Source of the DNA: Fundidesulfovibrio putealis DSM 16056
Lineage (GTDB): Bacteria > Desulfobacterota > Desulfovibrionia > Desulfovibrionales > Desulfovibrionaceae
Assembly: GCF_000429325.1 (NCBI RefSeq)
Contig: NZ_AUBQ01000014.1
Coordinates: forward strand, 62,001-126,000
Reading direction: 5' to 3'
Length of the DNA stretch: 64,000 bases
Below are positions 1 through 9,359 of the stretch, piece by piece. Made by a program: the position numbers and the translations under genes. Numbering within the stretch: the first letter of the stretch is position 1; each line of letters opens with the position of its first letter. The notes under the pieces are model-generated. The model was given only the letters and a program-made list of their open reading frames with translations. It did not search any database and had not been told where the DNA came from.

Positions 1-913
1 CGCCGACCAGCAACGGCACAACCACCACGGCAGCCCTGGCCAAGTACGGAGCGACCTCCGGCACGTCAGCGTAAACCGCCACGTTGGGTCCTTCCATGGC
101 GCGAATTGCCGGGCCGGGATTCTTGCCCACGATGGAAAGGCGCACTCCCGGACAGGACTTGAGCAGGTGGGGGAGAATCTCATCCACCAGGAAATGCGCG
201 CCGGAGACGTTGGCGTGATAGTCCATACGCCCGACGAACACGATTTCGTTGTCCTGGGCCGCTGCCTGGCCGGAATCGTAGGCGTCGCACCAGACGCCGT
301 TGGGGATGACCTCCATGGAGGCGGTGACGCCCATGCTCATCAAAAGCGCCTTGTCCTGCTCCGAACAGACCGTGACCAGATCGAAAAACCGGGTGACGTC
401 GCGCTCGTAACGCTCCAACTTGGCGGCGGTGATCCTGGCATAGAGCGATTTCGCGGGGGAACGCTCCTGGCGGGCGAACCGGGCCATGAGGCTGGACTCC
501 ACGTTATGCATGTCCAGCACCTTCAAGGGGAACGGCAGGTTGAGGACGTACTGGGCCATCACCACGTCTTCGACCTGTACGGCGTCGTACTCATGCTGCG
601 CCGCCATGGCCTCGATCTCACGGGCGAAATCGTCCTGGCGGTAGTTGAACACCGGGAAAGGCTCGGGGAGAATCAAGCCGCGCAAGAGATCCACCGGCGA
701 ATAGGCCTTGCTCCGACGCACGGACCTGACCGTCCGCAATACGCCCGAAAGGGCGTCCAGGTCCGCATCATCGGCGTCACTGCCCGAATACGACAACAAG
801 TCCACATGGTTGCCGCGAGACGCGAGCGCCCGGATGAGGGCGGAGGTGCGCATCTTCCATCCGTCGTCAGGAGGAACAGGCACTCTGGCGGTTATGACGA
901 GGATATTCTTCAT
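1..913 (-). CDS. Glycosyltransferase family 4, 3' end cut by window edge
   Basis: Last visible gene of the exopolysaccharide operon; about 304 codons are present and the reading frame is still open at base 1. The N-terminus (KNILVITARVPVPPDDGWK) and the later VIPNGVW and FVGRMDYHANV segments fit a GT-B retaining sugar transferase of the group associated with exosortase-A EPS loci. It would transfer a nucleotide-sugar residue to a lipid-linked intermediate at the cytoplasmic membrane face. ATG at 913 is chosen because AGGGG lies 4 nt upstream. The stop of the preceding GNAT gene is 1 nt away, so translation is probably coupled. Donor and acceptor cannot be read from sequence. Confidence 0.85.
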   Translation of the reverse strand, partial: MKNILVITARVPVPPDDGWKMRTSALIRALASRGNHVDLLSYSGSDADDADLDALSGVLRTVRSVRRSKAYSPVDLLRGLILPEPFPVFNYRQDDFAREIEAMAAQHEYDAVQVEDVVMAQYVLNLPFPLKVLDMHNVESSLMARFARQERSPAKSLYARITAAKLERYERDVTRFFDLVTVCSEQDKALLMSMGVTASMEVIPNGVWCDAYDSGQAAAQDNEIVFVGRMDYHANVSGAHFLVDEILPHLLKSCPGVRLSIVGKNPGPAIRAMEGPNVAVYADVPEVAPYLARAAVVVVPLLVG

Positions 914-914
914 A

Positions 915-1535
915 TCACCCCTGGCCCGCAATGCAGGGCCGGGTTTTAAAATTAAACGGGCCAACGGAATGCAACGTCATGAGGGGCCGCATTCCAGCCT
1001 TGGCCAAAGCCCTGCAGGAAGCCACGTTCTCCGAGTGGACCACGGAATAGACCCGCTCTACCCCTTCATCGAACAGCTGCCGCAGAGTGAGCCGTATCGC
1101 CTTGGCGCACAGCCCCTTTCCGCGTTGCCCGGGCATGGTGACGATATGGTTTATTTCCGCATCCGCGTCGCCAAGTTTCAGGAATCTGCTGTGATCCTCG
1201 CCCTGGTGAACCCAGTGGATGTGACAGGGCGTCCCGTCTTCCCATACGCCGAAGCAGCGCCTGGACCAGCCCATTTCGTCCACATGGTACTCCCTGGGAA
1301 GCTGTTTTCCTTGCCTGTAGCTATCCAGCAACTTCAGGCTGATCTCTTTCCAGTCCAGTTCCGGAAACATGTCTGCGTATCCTGCCAGCGAATTCTTGTC
1401 GGCGAACATCACGACGAAAGTATTAATCCGAAATATGCTGTAATACAGAAACTTCACGTATTTCTGCACACCCGTCCCGTAGGATGATTCAAGACTACTC
1501 GATAAGGTCTTGAGCGAGCACAGCCTCTTCAGCAT
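915..1535 (-). CDS. GNAT-family N-acetyltransferase in EPS operon
   Basis: Product of 206 aa. The C-terminal half carries the acetyl-CoA loop GQRGKGLCAKAI followed by the beta-bulge region SVVHSENVASCRALAKAGM, typical of GNAT enzymes. It may acetylate an amino-sugar precursor made by the nearby DegT-type aminotransferase, but this is inference from position. ATG at 1535 is preferred over an upstream in-frame TTG at 1550 because AAGGAG sits just before it. The gene overlaps the end of the upstream polymerase/ligase gene by 7 nt, indicating translational coupling. Confidence 0.8.
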   Translation of the reverse strand: MLKRLCSLKTLSSSLESSYGTGVQKYVKFLYYSIFRINTFVVMFADKNSLAGYADMFPELDWKEISLKLLDSYRQGKQLPREYHVDEMGWSRRCFGVWEDGTPCHIHWVHQGEDHSRFLKLGDADAEINHIVTMPGQRGKGLCAKAIRLTLRQLFDEGVERVYSVVHSENVASCRALAKAGMRPLMTLHSVGPFNFKTRPCIAGQG

Positions 1536-2854
1536 GCATTCTCCTTGCAATACCCTGTACGAAGTGAAGAAATACGCTGAAGAATGACCAATTGTGCGGC
1601 AAGGAACAGCATGACGCCAGAGTAGGCATGCGACAAAAACATTGCCGTCACAATAAAACCATAAAATGCACCTTCCAGACCAACAACCACATCGACCACA
1701 CGGGACGACAGCTGGTATGCGCTTGTTTGCAATCGCCGCACGTCACGAATGCAGACATACAAAAGAGACAGCAGGAGGATGAGGCCTCCGAAACCAAGTT
1801 CGGCCGCCATCTGGATCAGGAAGTTATGGGCTGCCTTCCATGCTCCGAGATCATGCTGTTGCCCTTCTGCCGCGACGAATCCTTGTACTCCGACACCAAG
1901 GAAAGGGTTCTTGATTGCGATGGAAATCCCATTCTTCCACACCTCTATCCGTCCAGCCTGGTGCGTGTAGTTATAGTCTTTCTCAGGATTAAGTATGGTG
2001 GACACCCTGTCTAAATAACTCTCCGGAGCAAACAAAACAAACATCAACGCAACAGCGCACAACAGAATGACTGACTTGAACTTCCCGACAGCCTTATCCC
2101 GAAGCAAACAATAAGGGATTATTACACAAATACCTATGAAAGCGCCTCGTGACATTGTGGACATTATTCCAATGAAAATCATCCAGACGCATCCGAGCCA
2201 CATAAGCTTTGCCATTTTTCCCGCCACAGCCTTGCGCATGTAATAGGCGAGGGGGAAGGCAGTGCACATCACCATCCCAATGTCATTCGGGTCATATGTA
2301 TAACCTGCCGAAAACCGTTCACGCCCCGAAAACAACGACAGCAGAGCGTAGAATGCCACGCCGATCAAAAACACCTTCACCAACGTGAGATAATCCTTTT
2401 CGGAATGCACGAAGCGGACAAGGCAGTAGTAGAAAAAGGCCATCTTGGGCAAAACGTTCACAACATAGTTGAAACTCATTCCGGGCCAAACCCCGCCGGG
2501 AACGGACAGGGCGGCCAGGACAAATATCCCCAGATAAAGCCTGGTCTGGGGAAAAGACATGAGCGGCCGGACACCCTGCTGCGCTGTTGTCGAGAAGACC
2601 AACAGCACGCTCAGCGCCGTAACGATTTTCCCGATGCTGAGAGCGACCAGCGCCAGGTGCAGTTCCTGAACGCGGACCACGTTGACCAGCACCATGGCGC
2701 AAGCACCGAAGAGCCTGAGCGGACTGTCGCTTTCACGCAGATAACGGCGGACGCGTCCTTCCTTGACGGTCTTTCCCGCCGAGTCAGCGCCGCCTGAAAC
2801 ACGGTTCAGGCCTTTGGGCTTCCCCCGAGAGTACGAACCTGCTGGATTATTCAT
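1529..2854 (-). CDS. O-antigen ligase / Wzy-like polysaccharide polymerase
   Basis: Integral membrane protein of 441 aa with about ten hydrophobic segments. The large periplasmic loop contains HNFLIQMAAELGFGG, the usual Wzy_C/O-antigen ligase signature, and SRGAFIGI in a preceding helix. Family members polymerise repeat units or ligate glycan to an acceptor on the periplasmic side. In exosortase-A loci such proteins are often annotated as putative O-glycosylation ligases; polymerase and ligase cannot be separated here. The first 40 residues are polar and basic. No strong ribosome site precedes the ATG. It starts 21 nt after the upstream GT2 gene ends. Confidence 0.8.
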   Translation of the reverse strand: MNNPAGSYSRGKPKGLNRVSGGADSAGKTVKEGRVRRYLRESDSPLRLFGACAMVLVNVVRVQELHLALVALSIGKIVTALSVLLVFSTTAQQGVRPLMSFPQTRLYLGIFVLAALSVPGGVWPGMSFNYVVNVLPKMAFFYYCLVRFVHSEKDYLTLVKVFLIGVAFYALLSLFSGRERFSAGYTYDPNDIGMVMCTAFPLAYYMRKAVAGKMAKLMWLGCVWMIFIGIMSTMSRGAFIGICVIIPYCLLRDKAVGKFKSVILLCAVALMFVLFAPESYLDRVSTILNPEKDYNYTHQAGRIEVWKNGISIAIKNPFLGVGVQGFVAAEGQQHDLGAWKAAHNFLIQMAAELGFGGLILLLSLLYVCIRDVRRLQTSAYQLSSRVVDVVVGLEGAFYGFIVTAMFLSHAYSGVMLFLAAQLVILQRISSLRTGYCKENAC

Positions 2855-2875
2855 AAATATATTTCATCAACTTCA

Positions 2876-3889
2876 CTACAGTATACACTTTGCAAAAAGC
2901 TTGAACCGGTCAAACATAGAACTTGCTCCACTTCTACCAAAAGGAAGAGAACTATACATTTTCCACAGATGCATCCCTTTCCTGGGAACCCTGTTGCACA
3001 TATTAATCCATCTTGCAGCCAAGAAATCCGACAACTCCGCATCGCCAAATATTCTTATGCGCTCATTCCTGCCCATGAGGATGTCGATCCAGCTTCTGAC
3101 TGCTGAGGCATCGTCCAACGTGACATTGCGACCTGTGTTGAAAAACAGTTCGAGCATGCCTGGTACGGCCTCGCTGTACTCTTCCTGCAGGAACAGCTTC
3201 ATCCGGCGTGAGCGTATCCTGGCGACGCTGTCCTGAAGGATATCGGAATGGACGCGGCTCACCTGCGTTGCATGAAGCCGGTAACGCAGTCCAACCTCTG
3301 GAATGTTGGCCAGGCGGAAATAGTGCGACGCCCTCTCCAGCAGGTCGTAGTCTTCCGCGTGGGGGAAATTGCGATCATAGCGCAAATCGTGCTGATCAAG
3401 AAGCTGTTTGCGAAACATCACAGACGGGTGCGCCATGGGCGTGTAGCCAAGCAGGTGGCATTGCACCTGCTCATTGCTGACGGGGTAACGCAGCACCTTG
3501 GGACGCCCAAATCCGAACGTCTTGATGAACATTCCGCAGGCTCCAAGCCCTGCATCGCCGTCCAGCAGCTCCACCTGCGTTTCAAGTCGCCGGGGCATGG
3601 CCACATCGTCCGCGTCCATGCGGGCGACGTACTCCCCGCGCGCCAGATCAAGCCCCTTGTTCAGCGTGGCGATCAGCCCCAGATTGACGTCGTTGCGCTC
3701 TATGCGGATTCGGGGGTCGTCAAAGGAGCGCAGGATGTCCAACGATTCGTCGGTTGACCCGTCGTCAATGGCGAGCAGCTCGAAATCCGCGAAGCTCTGC
3801 CCGAGCACCGACCGCACCGCCTCGCCAAGATAAGGCGCGGCGTTGAAGACAGGCAGCAGAACCGTGAGGCGTGGTGCTGTATCCCTCAT
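2876..3889 (-). CDS. Glycosyltransferase family 2 (GT-A)
   Basis: Inverting GT-A enzyme of 337 aa. The N-terminus shows LTVLLPVFNAAPYL, then AIDDGSTDESLDIL and the metal/nucleotide-binding VARMDADDVA motif; an HAEDYDLLERA segment follows. It most likely adds one sugar to the lipid-linked EPS repeat unit in the cytoplasm. A GTG at 3898 three codons upstream is an alternative start; ATG at 3889 is preferred as the commoner codon. Both lie within 13 nt of the stop of the pyruvyltransferase-like gene. Specific donor sugar unknown. Confidence 0.85.
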   Translation of the reverse strand: MRDTAPRLTVLLPVFNAAPYLGEAVRSVLGQSFADFELLAIDDGSTDESLDILRSFDDPRIRIERNDVNLGLIATLNKGLDLARGEYVARMDADDVAMPRRLETQVELLDGDAGLGACGMFIKTFGFGRPKVLRYPVSNEQVQCHLLGYTPMAHPSVMFRKQLLDQHDLRYDRNFPHAEDYDLLERASHYFRLANIPEVGLRYRLHATQVSRVHSDILQDSVARIRSRRMKLFLQEEYSEAVPGMLELFFNTGRNVTLDDASAVRSWIDILMGRNERIRIFGDAELSDFLAARWINMCNRVPRKGMHLWKMYSSLPFGRSGASSMFDRFKLFAKCIL

Positions 3890-3901
3890 GCCTGTCACCA
3901 G

Positions 3902-5176
3902 TTAACGCCCGCTCCGGCTGTCCACGATTTCCTTGAACATTGCATAGCCTGCCTGGCCGTTGCGCACCTGCAAGCGCGCGGACTCCGACAACGCCTCCCT
4001 GGAGAGGCTGGCCCGCCCCAGAGAGACGCCAAGCGCGTTCTCCAGGCGGTTTTCATATTCCGAGTCCAGCAGGACGACTTCAGCTCCCCCCGGAAACATG
4101 TCGGCCACACCGTCGAACTTGGCGCGGTAGTAGGCGGACTTCGCCAGCGCGACCACGGGGATTCCCTGCGACAGGGCCAGCACGGCTCCGTGGTAACTGC
4201 CGGTGACCACCACGGCGCACTGCCCGATCACATCGATCACATCGGCGGGAGACTGCGCCCGGCTGGCTCCGCCGGATTCCACGTCCAGCCCGCAGAGGCG
4301 CAGGGAATTGAGGTCGGAGTCCTGGTCGTGGATCGAGATGGAAAACGGCACGACGCCGACGCCCGCCTCACCAGCAGTGCGGGTCACGACTCCGGCGATG
4401 CGCACGGCGTCTTCATGGCTCACTCCGGAATAAGCGGCCACCCGGACATTGAGCCCGATCGCGCTTCCCGGAGCCTTGCCGTTCGCCTGAAGGGCCAGTT
4501 CGATCGCGTCGTCACCCGTGATGAGGCAGCGTCTGGGCGCGCCGCCAACCGAATTGAGCAGCTTTTCACCGCCGAGCCGCTCCCTGAGCCCGAGATAGGA
4601 CAGGCGGGGCAGTACACGCATGGCTGCTGCGTGCAACCGGGCCGAAGTGATCGGCCCAAGCCCCTGGCCGAACATGGCGGTAGGCTTCCCCATGCGCTGG
4701 GCCATGCGCAACAGGGCCAGCGTCTCAAGGGCGTGCCCTTCGAATTCGTCGTTGACGAACCCTCCTCCCGTGCTCACCACGGCATCCGCTTCCGAAACAG
4801 CGGTGAAGAACTCGTCCACAACCCCGGTATCGATCTTCTTGAACGCACCGCGAAGTTTCGCCAGGGCCAGACCGCCCCGGGGCAACACGCTCAGGCCCTC
4901 GGAGTACATGTCGCTGAGGCGCGCCGCCAGCCCGGAGCGTTTGTTCTTGAGCGCACCTGGGATGAGGTTGCCCAGGGCGTTGAACAGCATCTTGCCCTTC
5001 GCGGGGACCGGCTCGGCCTCTGGGCAGAGCCTGCGTAATGCCTGCGGGTCCAGGGTCAGGACATTGATGCGCGCGCGGGGCCAGAGTCCCCGCAGGCGGG
5101 AAACCCCGACCTGCAACATGGCCGCGTCGCCGAGATTGCGCAGGTGATACCCGGAATTGTCCACGAGGATCTTCAT
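3902..5176 (-). CDS. Polysaccharide pyruvyltransferase family protein
   Basis: Product of 424 aa. It begins MKILVDNSGYHLRNLGDAAM, the usual opening of the family, and later shows STGGGFVNDEFEGHALETL and VTGSYHGAVLALSQGIPVVAL, the GT-B-like domain pair of PS_pyruv_trans proteins. Such enzymes add pyruvate ketals to EPS sugars, though some members may be glycosyltransferases. ATG at 5176 is chosen because GGAG lies 6 nt upstream; in-frame GTG (5203) and ATG (5194) are less well placed. It follows the ABC flippase gene closely. Confidence 0.8.
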   Translation of the reverse strand: MKILVDNSGYHLRNLGDAAMLQVGVSRLRGLWPRARINVLTLDPQALRRLCPEAEPVPAKGKMLFNALGNLIPGALKNKRSGLAARLSDMYSEGLSVLPRGGLALAKLRGAFKKIDTGVVDEFFTAVSEADAVVSTGGGFVNDEFEGHALETLALLRMAQRMGKPTAMFGQGLGPITSARLHAAAMRVLPRLSYLGLRERLGGEKLLNSVGGAPRRCLITGDDAIELALQANGKAPGSAIGLNVRVAAYSGVSHEDAVRIAGVVTRTAGEAGVGVVPFSISIHDQDSDLNSLRLCGLDVESGGASRAQSPADVIDVIGQCAVVVTGSYHGAVLALSQGIPVVALAKSAYYRAKFDGVADMFPGGAEVVLLDSEYENRLENALGVSLGRASLSREALSESARLQVRNGQAGYAMFKEIVDSRSGR

Positions 5177-5207
5177 TTCATGCTCCGCTTTCATTGGTGG
5201 CACCGCG

Positions 5208-7016
5208 CTATGCCTTGTGCTGCGTGGCCATGACGGCGAACTTCGATCCCGTGGAGATCAGGTCCTCGTATCGGCCTTTCTCCGCCACGCGCCCGTTTTC
5301 CAACACGAAGACCTCGTCACAGTTTCTCAGCGTGCTGAGCCTGTGGGCGATCATGATGATGGTCTTTTTGCGGGCGAGGCGGTCGATGGACTGCATGACC
5401 GCAGCCTCGGTGAGGCCGTCGAGGGAACTCGTGGCTTCGTCGAAAACAAGGACATCGGGGTCGTGGTAGAGGGCTCGGGCGATGCCTATGCGCTGCCGCT
5501 GCCCGCCGGAGAGGCGTATCCCCCGTTCCCCGATGTTGGTGGCGTACCCTTGCGGCATTTCCTTGGTGATGAATTCGTGAAGGCTGGCAATCTTGGCTGC
5601 CCTGATCACGGCCTCCATGTCGATTGCGTCCTCGGGTACGCCGAACGCGATGTTGGCCGCCATGGTGTCGTCGCAGAGGAAGATGACCTGGGGCACGTAG
5701 CCGATGTTGCGCTGCCAGTTACGCAGGCTCTCCCTGGTCAATGCCACCCCGTCCACGCGAACCGTCCCCTCGACAGGCTCCACCAGTCCGAGCAGCAGGT
5801 CCACCAGGGTGGTCTTGCCCGCACCCGTGGAACCGGCGATGCCTACGGTTGTGTTCCTTGCCACCTCCAGGCTGAGGCCCTTGAGGACGTCCTTTGTGCC
5901 GTCGTAGGAAAAGAACACGTCGTCGATCTCAATATTCTTCTCGAAGGACAGCTTGGCTGCGGCCTTGGTTTCCAGGGGGCTCTCCAGGGCTTCCTGCCCC
6001 AGGCGCTCCATGTCCTCGACCAGGAGTTGCAGGGCTGACTGATGGTAGCGAAGGACCGACACCCCGTTGAATATCTGCTGCATGGCCGGCATGAGCCTGA
6101 ACCCGGCGAAGGCGTAAAGCCCGATCATGGGGAGCAGCTCCGCAGCCTGGTTCCCGCTCACCACGAGACTGTACAGCACGATCACCATCAGGCCGCCAAA
6201 AGCCACGGTCTCCATGGCGAACCGGGGCACCTGGGAGATTACCTGGCTGAAGGCCATCCCTTCCGCGAGCTGTTTGGACGCGCGCGAGAACCGCTCCAGG
6301 AAGTAGGCCTCCCTGCCTAGGATCTTGATGTCCTTTATTCCCTGGAGGGCTTCGCCGGCCATCTTGAAGCGCTGGCGCATGCTTGAGCTTCTGATTTCAC
6401 CGGCTTTGCCGAGCTTGCGGCGCACCAGGGCGAAGATGGTGGCGTAGGTCGATCCCACGACGGCAAGCATGGAAAGAGCCAGCACGGGGTCCACGAGAAA
6501 AAGGAACAGCGCCAGCGCGCCCGCCACCACAAGGCGCGAGACGATCTCCACGCAGGGGGTCAGCACGCCGCTCACCACCGTGCCGGTCTCCTGGAGAACA
6601 TTCTTTCCCAGGTCGCTGCTGGAACGGTCGAGGAAGAAGGCATACGGCTGGCGCATGTAGCCAAGCAGCATCCTGCGCGCCAGGGAGTGGTTGCGCATCT
6701 GGATGAACCGGAGCAGCAGCCAGGTGGTCAGCACCTTGTAGGCATTGCCGAAGACCAGCAGCCCCAGGGATACGCCGCCCAGCAGCATCAGGAAGGCGGT
6801 CACGCCGTCCACTCCGCTCAGCTCGTAGGCCTTGGCCAGCCAGCGGTTGGTGGTGATCACGTTGGGATTGGCCGCCAGAGTCAGGAACGGCATGATGGAC
6901 GCCACACCCAGCACGTCCAGCGCAGCCATTCCTGTAACCAGGACCATGAGCACGAGAAGACTCAGGCGTTCGCGCCGAGTCAGTATCTGAAACATTTTCC
7001 GGAACATGCTCACCAT
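5208..7016 (-). CDS. PglK-like ABC transporter (fused permease/ATPase), lipid-linked oligosaccharide flippase
   Basis: Product of 602 aa with an N-terminal six-helix exporter domain (about residues 15-320) and a C-terminal ATPase. Visible motifs are Walker A GSTGAGKTT, signature LSGGQRQRIGIARAL, Walker B VLVFDEATSSLD and switch IAHRLST. Family members flip undecaprenyl-linked oligosaccharides or export glycolipids. No Wzx-type flippase is visible in the operon, so this is the candidate translocase. An in-frame opening extends to 7268, but it overlaps the preceding GT2 gene. ATG at 7016 has AAGGGAG 8 nt upstream and gives the usual length. Confidence 0.88.
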   Translation of the reverse strand: MVSMFRKMFQILTRRERLSLLVLMVLVTGMAALDVLGVASIMPFLTLAANPNVITTNRWLAKAYELSGVDGVTAFLMLLGGVSLGLLVFGNAYKVLTTWLLLRFIQMRNHSLARRMLLGYMRQPYAFFLDRSSSDLGKNVLQETGTVVSGVLTPCVEIVSRLVVAGALALFLFLVDPVLALSMLAVVGSTYATIFALVRRKLGKAGEIRSSSMRQRFKMAGEALQGIKDIKILGREAYFLERFSRASKQLAEGMAFSQVISQVPRFAMETVAFGGLMVIVLYSLVVSGNQAAELLPMIGLYAFAGFRLMPAMQQIFNGVSVLRYHQSALQLLVEDMERLGQEALESPLETKAAAKLSFEKNIEIDDVFFSYDGTKDVLKGLSLEVARNTTVGIAGSTGAGKTTLVDLLLGLVEPVEGTVRVDGVALTRESLRNWQRNIGYVPQVIFLCDDTMAANIAFGVPEDAIDMEAVIRAAKIASLHEFITKEMPQGYATNIGERGIRLSGGQRQRIGIARALYHDPDVLVFDEATSSLDGLTEAAVMQSIDRLARKKTIIMIAHRLSTLRNCDEVFVLENGRVAEKGRYEDLISTGSKFAVMATQHKA

Positions 7017-7056
7017 GCTGATAACTCCCTTGCCGGGGTCCTGCCTGCCGTGCGGC

Positions 7057-8193
7057 TCAATTGGCCCTGGGGTTCCAAGTGACAAAACGCCGCCCCCGCA
7101 CAAAGCCCACAAACCCCAGTATTCCGGAAACTTGCAGCAGGACGAAAAAATACGACACTCTGAACACTCCGCCAGCGCCCCGGTATCCGGCCCATGCTCC
7201 GCCGTATGCAGCCAGCTGCGCCGCGAGAAACACGCCGTATCCCGGCCCGCACGCGGCCAGGAAAACATTCGCGACCAGGAGCCCGGCCATCAGCGGCAGC
7301 GACAGCCAGCGCAGCGCCTTGTGGGAAAGCAGTTGCCAGACGTATCCGGTTTTTCCGGCGGCAAGCAGAAGCGGCAGTTGCGAAACCACCACGTGCCAGG
7401 ACTGGGACATTATCCGGGTCTGGCGGGCCAGCTCGTCCGCGCCGCTGTCGGCGGCGGGTTCCACGCACACGGCGTCCGGTTCGCTGACCGCCCGTTTGCC
7501 CTTGGCCGCAACCTGGATGGTGTGGACAAAATCGTTGATCAAGTCGGGGCTCAGGGGCTCGAAAAGCTCCCGTCGCATCGCATAGATGGCGCCGTCCGCC
7601 CCGACGATGGAAAACGCCTCGCTCTCGTAGCCCTTGATCCACTCCTCGTAGGCTCGGTACAGACCAGCGGCCAGGGGCTTGCCGGTCGCCGGGTCCACGT
7701 AGAGGGTCCGCCCGCTCACCAGTCCCACGTCCTGCGAGGAGAAACGTGCGGCCAGGCGGCGCAGGGCGTCGGGACGGAACATGGAGTCGGCGTCGGTGAA
7801 CACCAGGATATCCCCGGCCGCTTCCGATGCCGCACGGTTGAGGGCTGCGGTCTTCCCCTGCCGGACGGACTGGCAGAGCAGGCGGACGCGCCCGCAGGGA
7901 TGCCCGGCCACCAGGCCTTCCGTGGCGTCCGTGCTGCCGTCGGAGACCACCACCAGTTCCAGAAGCTCAGGCGGGTAATCAAGAGCGAGAAAGTTCTCGA
8001 TCTTTTCGCGTATCACTGCCTCCTCGTTGAACACGGAAAGCAGGATGCTCACCGAGGGCTGCGGGGTGTCGCCCCCAGGACCGCGCGAGGGGCGCGTCCT
8101 TGCCACAAGGGCCGCCAGAGCCACAAGGACCGGATAGCCCGCGTAGGAATAGACCAGGACCGCCAGGCAGGCCCAGAAGATGAATGTTGTCAT
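7057..8193 (-). CDS. Membrane-bound glycosyltransferase family 2
   Basis: Product of 378 aa with an N-terminal membrane helix (MTTFIFWACLAVLVYSYAGY), a cytoplasmic GT-A domain and C-terminal hydrophobic helices. Motifs include SILLSVFNEE, VVSDGSTDAT and the DxD-containing VFTDADSMF. Architecture resembles processive or lipid-acceptor GT2 enzymes such as those of EPS loci. ATG at 8193 overlaps the TGA of the upstream aminotransferase gene in an ATGA junction, so translation is coupled. The longer in-frame opening to 8340 lies inside the aminotransferase gene and is rejected. Sugar specificity cannot be read. Confidence 0.87.
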   Translation of the reverse strand: MTTFIFWACLAVLVYSYAGYPVLVALAALVARTRPSRGPGGDTPQPSVSILLSVFNEEAVIREKIENFLALDYPPELLELVVVSDGSTDATEGLVAGHPCGRVRLLCQSVRQGKTAALNRAASEAAGDILVFTDADSMFRPDALRRLAARFSSQDVGLVSGRTLYVDPATGKPLAAGLYRAYEEWIKGYESEAFSIVGADGAIYAMRRELFEPLSPDLINDFVHTIQVAAKGKRAVSEPDAVCVEPAADSGADELARQTRIMSQSWHVVVSQLPLLLAAGKTGYVWQLLSHKALRWLSLPLMAGLLVANVFLAACGPGYGVFLAAQLAAYGGAWAGYRGAGGVFRVSYFFVLLQVSGILGFVGFVRGRRFVTWNPRAN

Positions 8194-9344
8194 GCCACGC
8201 TCCTTGCGAGCGTTTCCCGGTCGGCCTCGGTGACGAAGCAGTGAGTCGGCAGTGTTACCAGCTCCCGGGCCAGCCTGCGCGCCTCGGGGCAGTCCTGCGC
8301 GCCGTGGACGACGTGCGGCCTGAGTTCCTGGAGATCGCACAGGGCCTGGGGGTAGGAGCGCACGACTCCCATTTCCGGAATCTCCCTGCCAGCCTGCCCC
8401 AGGCAGGGCAGCCTGAGGTAAACCGGCCGGGACCCCGGAGCGGGCTCGGGAAATCTGCCGGGCTTGCCGCTGCGGCGGATGATGTCCTCCGCATTGCGGA
8501 CGCGCTCTTGGTTGATTTCGTCCAGGCGCCCGAACATCCTGCGCCCCAGGGCGGCCTGGAACGGGGACATCTCCCCGATGGGGAAATCCGGCTCAAAGAC
8601 CGACGCCCCGATTTTCAGGAACGGCAGACTCCGGGGCAGCCAGTATATCTGCGGGCGTTGCAGAGCCCATATCAGCAGCGCCTTGAGCGCAAGCGCAGGA
8701 ATGTCGCGACGGCGCGACGGCTCACACGCGACACCGGCAATGGCCCTGGACAGCTCCGAGTCGTTGGTCAGGATCACGCCGCCGTCCACCGAGGTAATGT
8801 TCTTGCCCCGGCTGAGGCTCAGGATGCCGGCGATGCCCGACATGCCCGTCGCGCGGCCCTCCACTGTCGCCCCCATGGCCTGGGCGGCGTCGTCCACCAG
8901 CGGCACACCGTGCCCGGCAGCGATGTCGGCAAGCCCGTTCATGGGACACGGATAGCCGAACAGGTGGCAGACCACGGCACAGACCACATCAGGGCCGAGG
9001 CTGCGCTCGAAACTGCCTGGCTCGGGGCAGAGGGTGGCGGGGTCCAGGTCGTAAAAGGCCACCTTGAGTCCCGAGCGGACGGCTGCGGATGCCACGGAGT
9101 AGGAAGTAAACGCCGGGAGCGAAACCGTGTCACGCTCCGGGGTGCGGGCGCGAAGGGCCGAAAACAGCGCGCTCAGGGCCGCCCTGCCCGAGCTGAACAG
9201 GTGGCAGTGCTCCGCATGGAAACGCCCGCGCAGGTCGTCGCCAAAGCGCCGCGCGGCCTGATCCCCCCGCACGGCGTCGAACGCCGACGATGCGATGTCG
9301 GCACAACGGACAGGGGAAGCGGAAGGGGAAAGATTACGGGGCAT
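8190..9344 (-). CDS. DegT/DnrJ/EryC1/StrS-family PLP aminotransferase
   Basis: Sugar aminotransferase-like protein of 384 aa. The PLP-phosphate loop is SSGRAALSAL (51-60), the PLP-ring contact is VDDAAQ (150-155), and K181 in SLSRGKN is the likely Schiff-base lysine. Such enzymes convert nucleotide keto-sugars to amino-sugars, fitting precursor supply for the EPS; the GNAT five genes downstream could acetylate the product. Note that SLSRGKN replaces the more usual SFxxxK form. GGAG lies 8 nt before the ATG. It starts 15 nt after the FemAB-like gene ends. Confidence 0.85.
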   Translation of the reverse strand: MPRNLSPSASPVRCADIASSAFDAVRGDQAARRFGDDLRGRFHAEHCHLFSSGRAALSALFSALRARTPERDTVSLPAFTSYSVASAAVRSGLKVAFYDLDPATLCPEPGSFERSLGPDVVCAVVCHLFGYPCPMNGLADIAAGHGVPLVDDAAQAMGATVEGRATGMSGIAGILSLSRGKNITSVDGGVILTNDSELSRAIAGVACEPSRRRDIPALALKALLIWALQRPQIYWLPRSLPFLKIGASVFEPDFPIGEMSPFQAALGRRMFGRLDEINQERVRNAEDIIRRSGKPGRFPEPAPGSRPVYLRLPCLGQAGREIPEMGVVRSYPQALCDLQELRPHVVHGAQDCPEARRLARELVTLPTHCFVTEADRETLARSVA

Positions 9345-9359
9345 GATTCTGGCTCCGGG

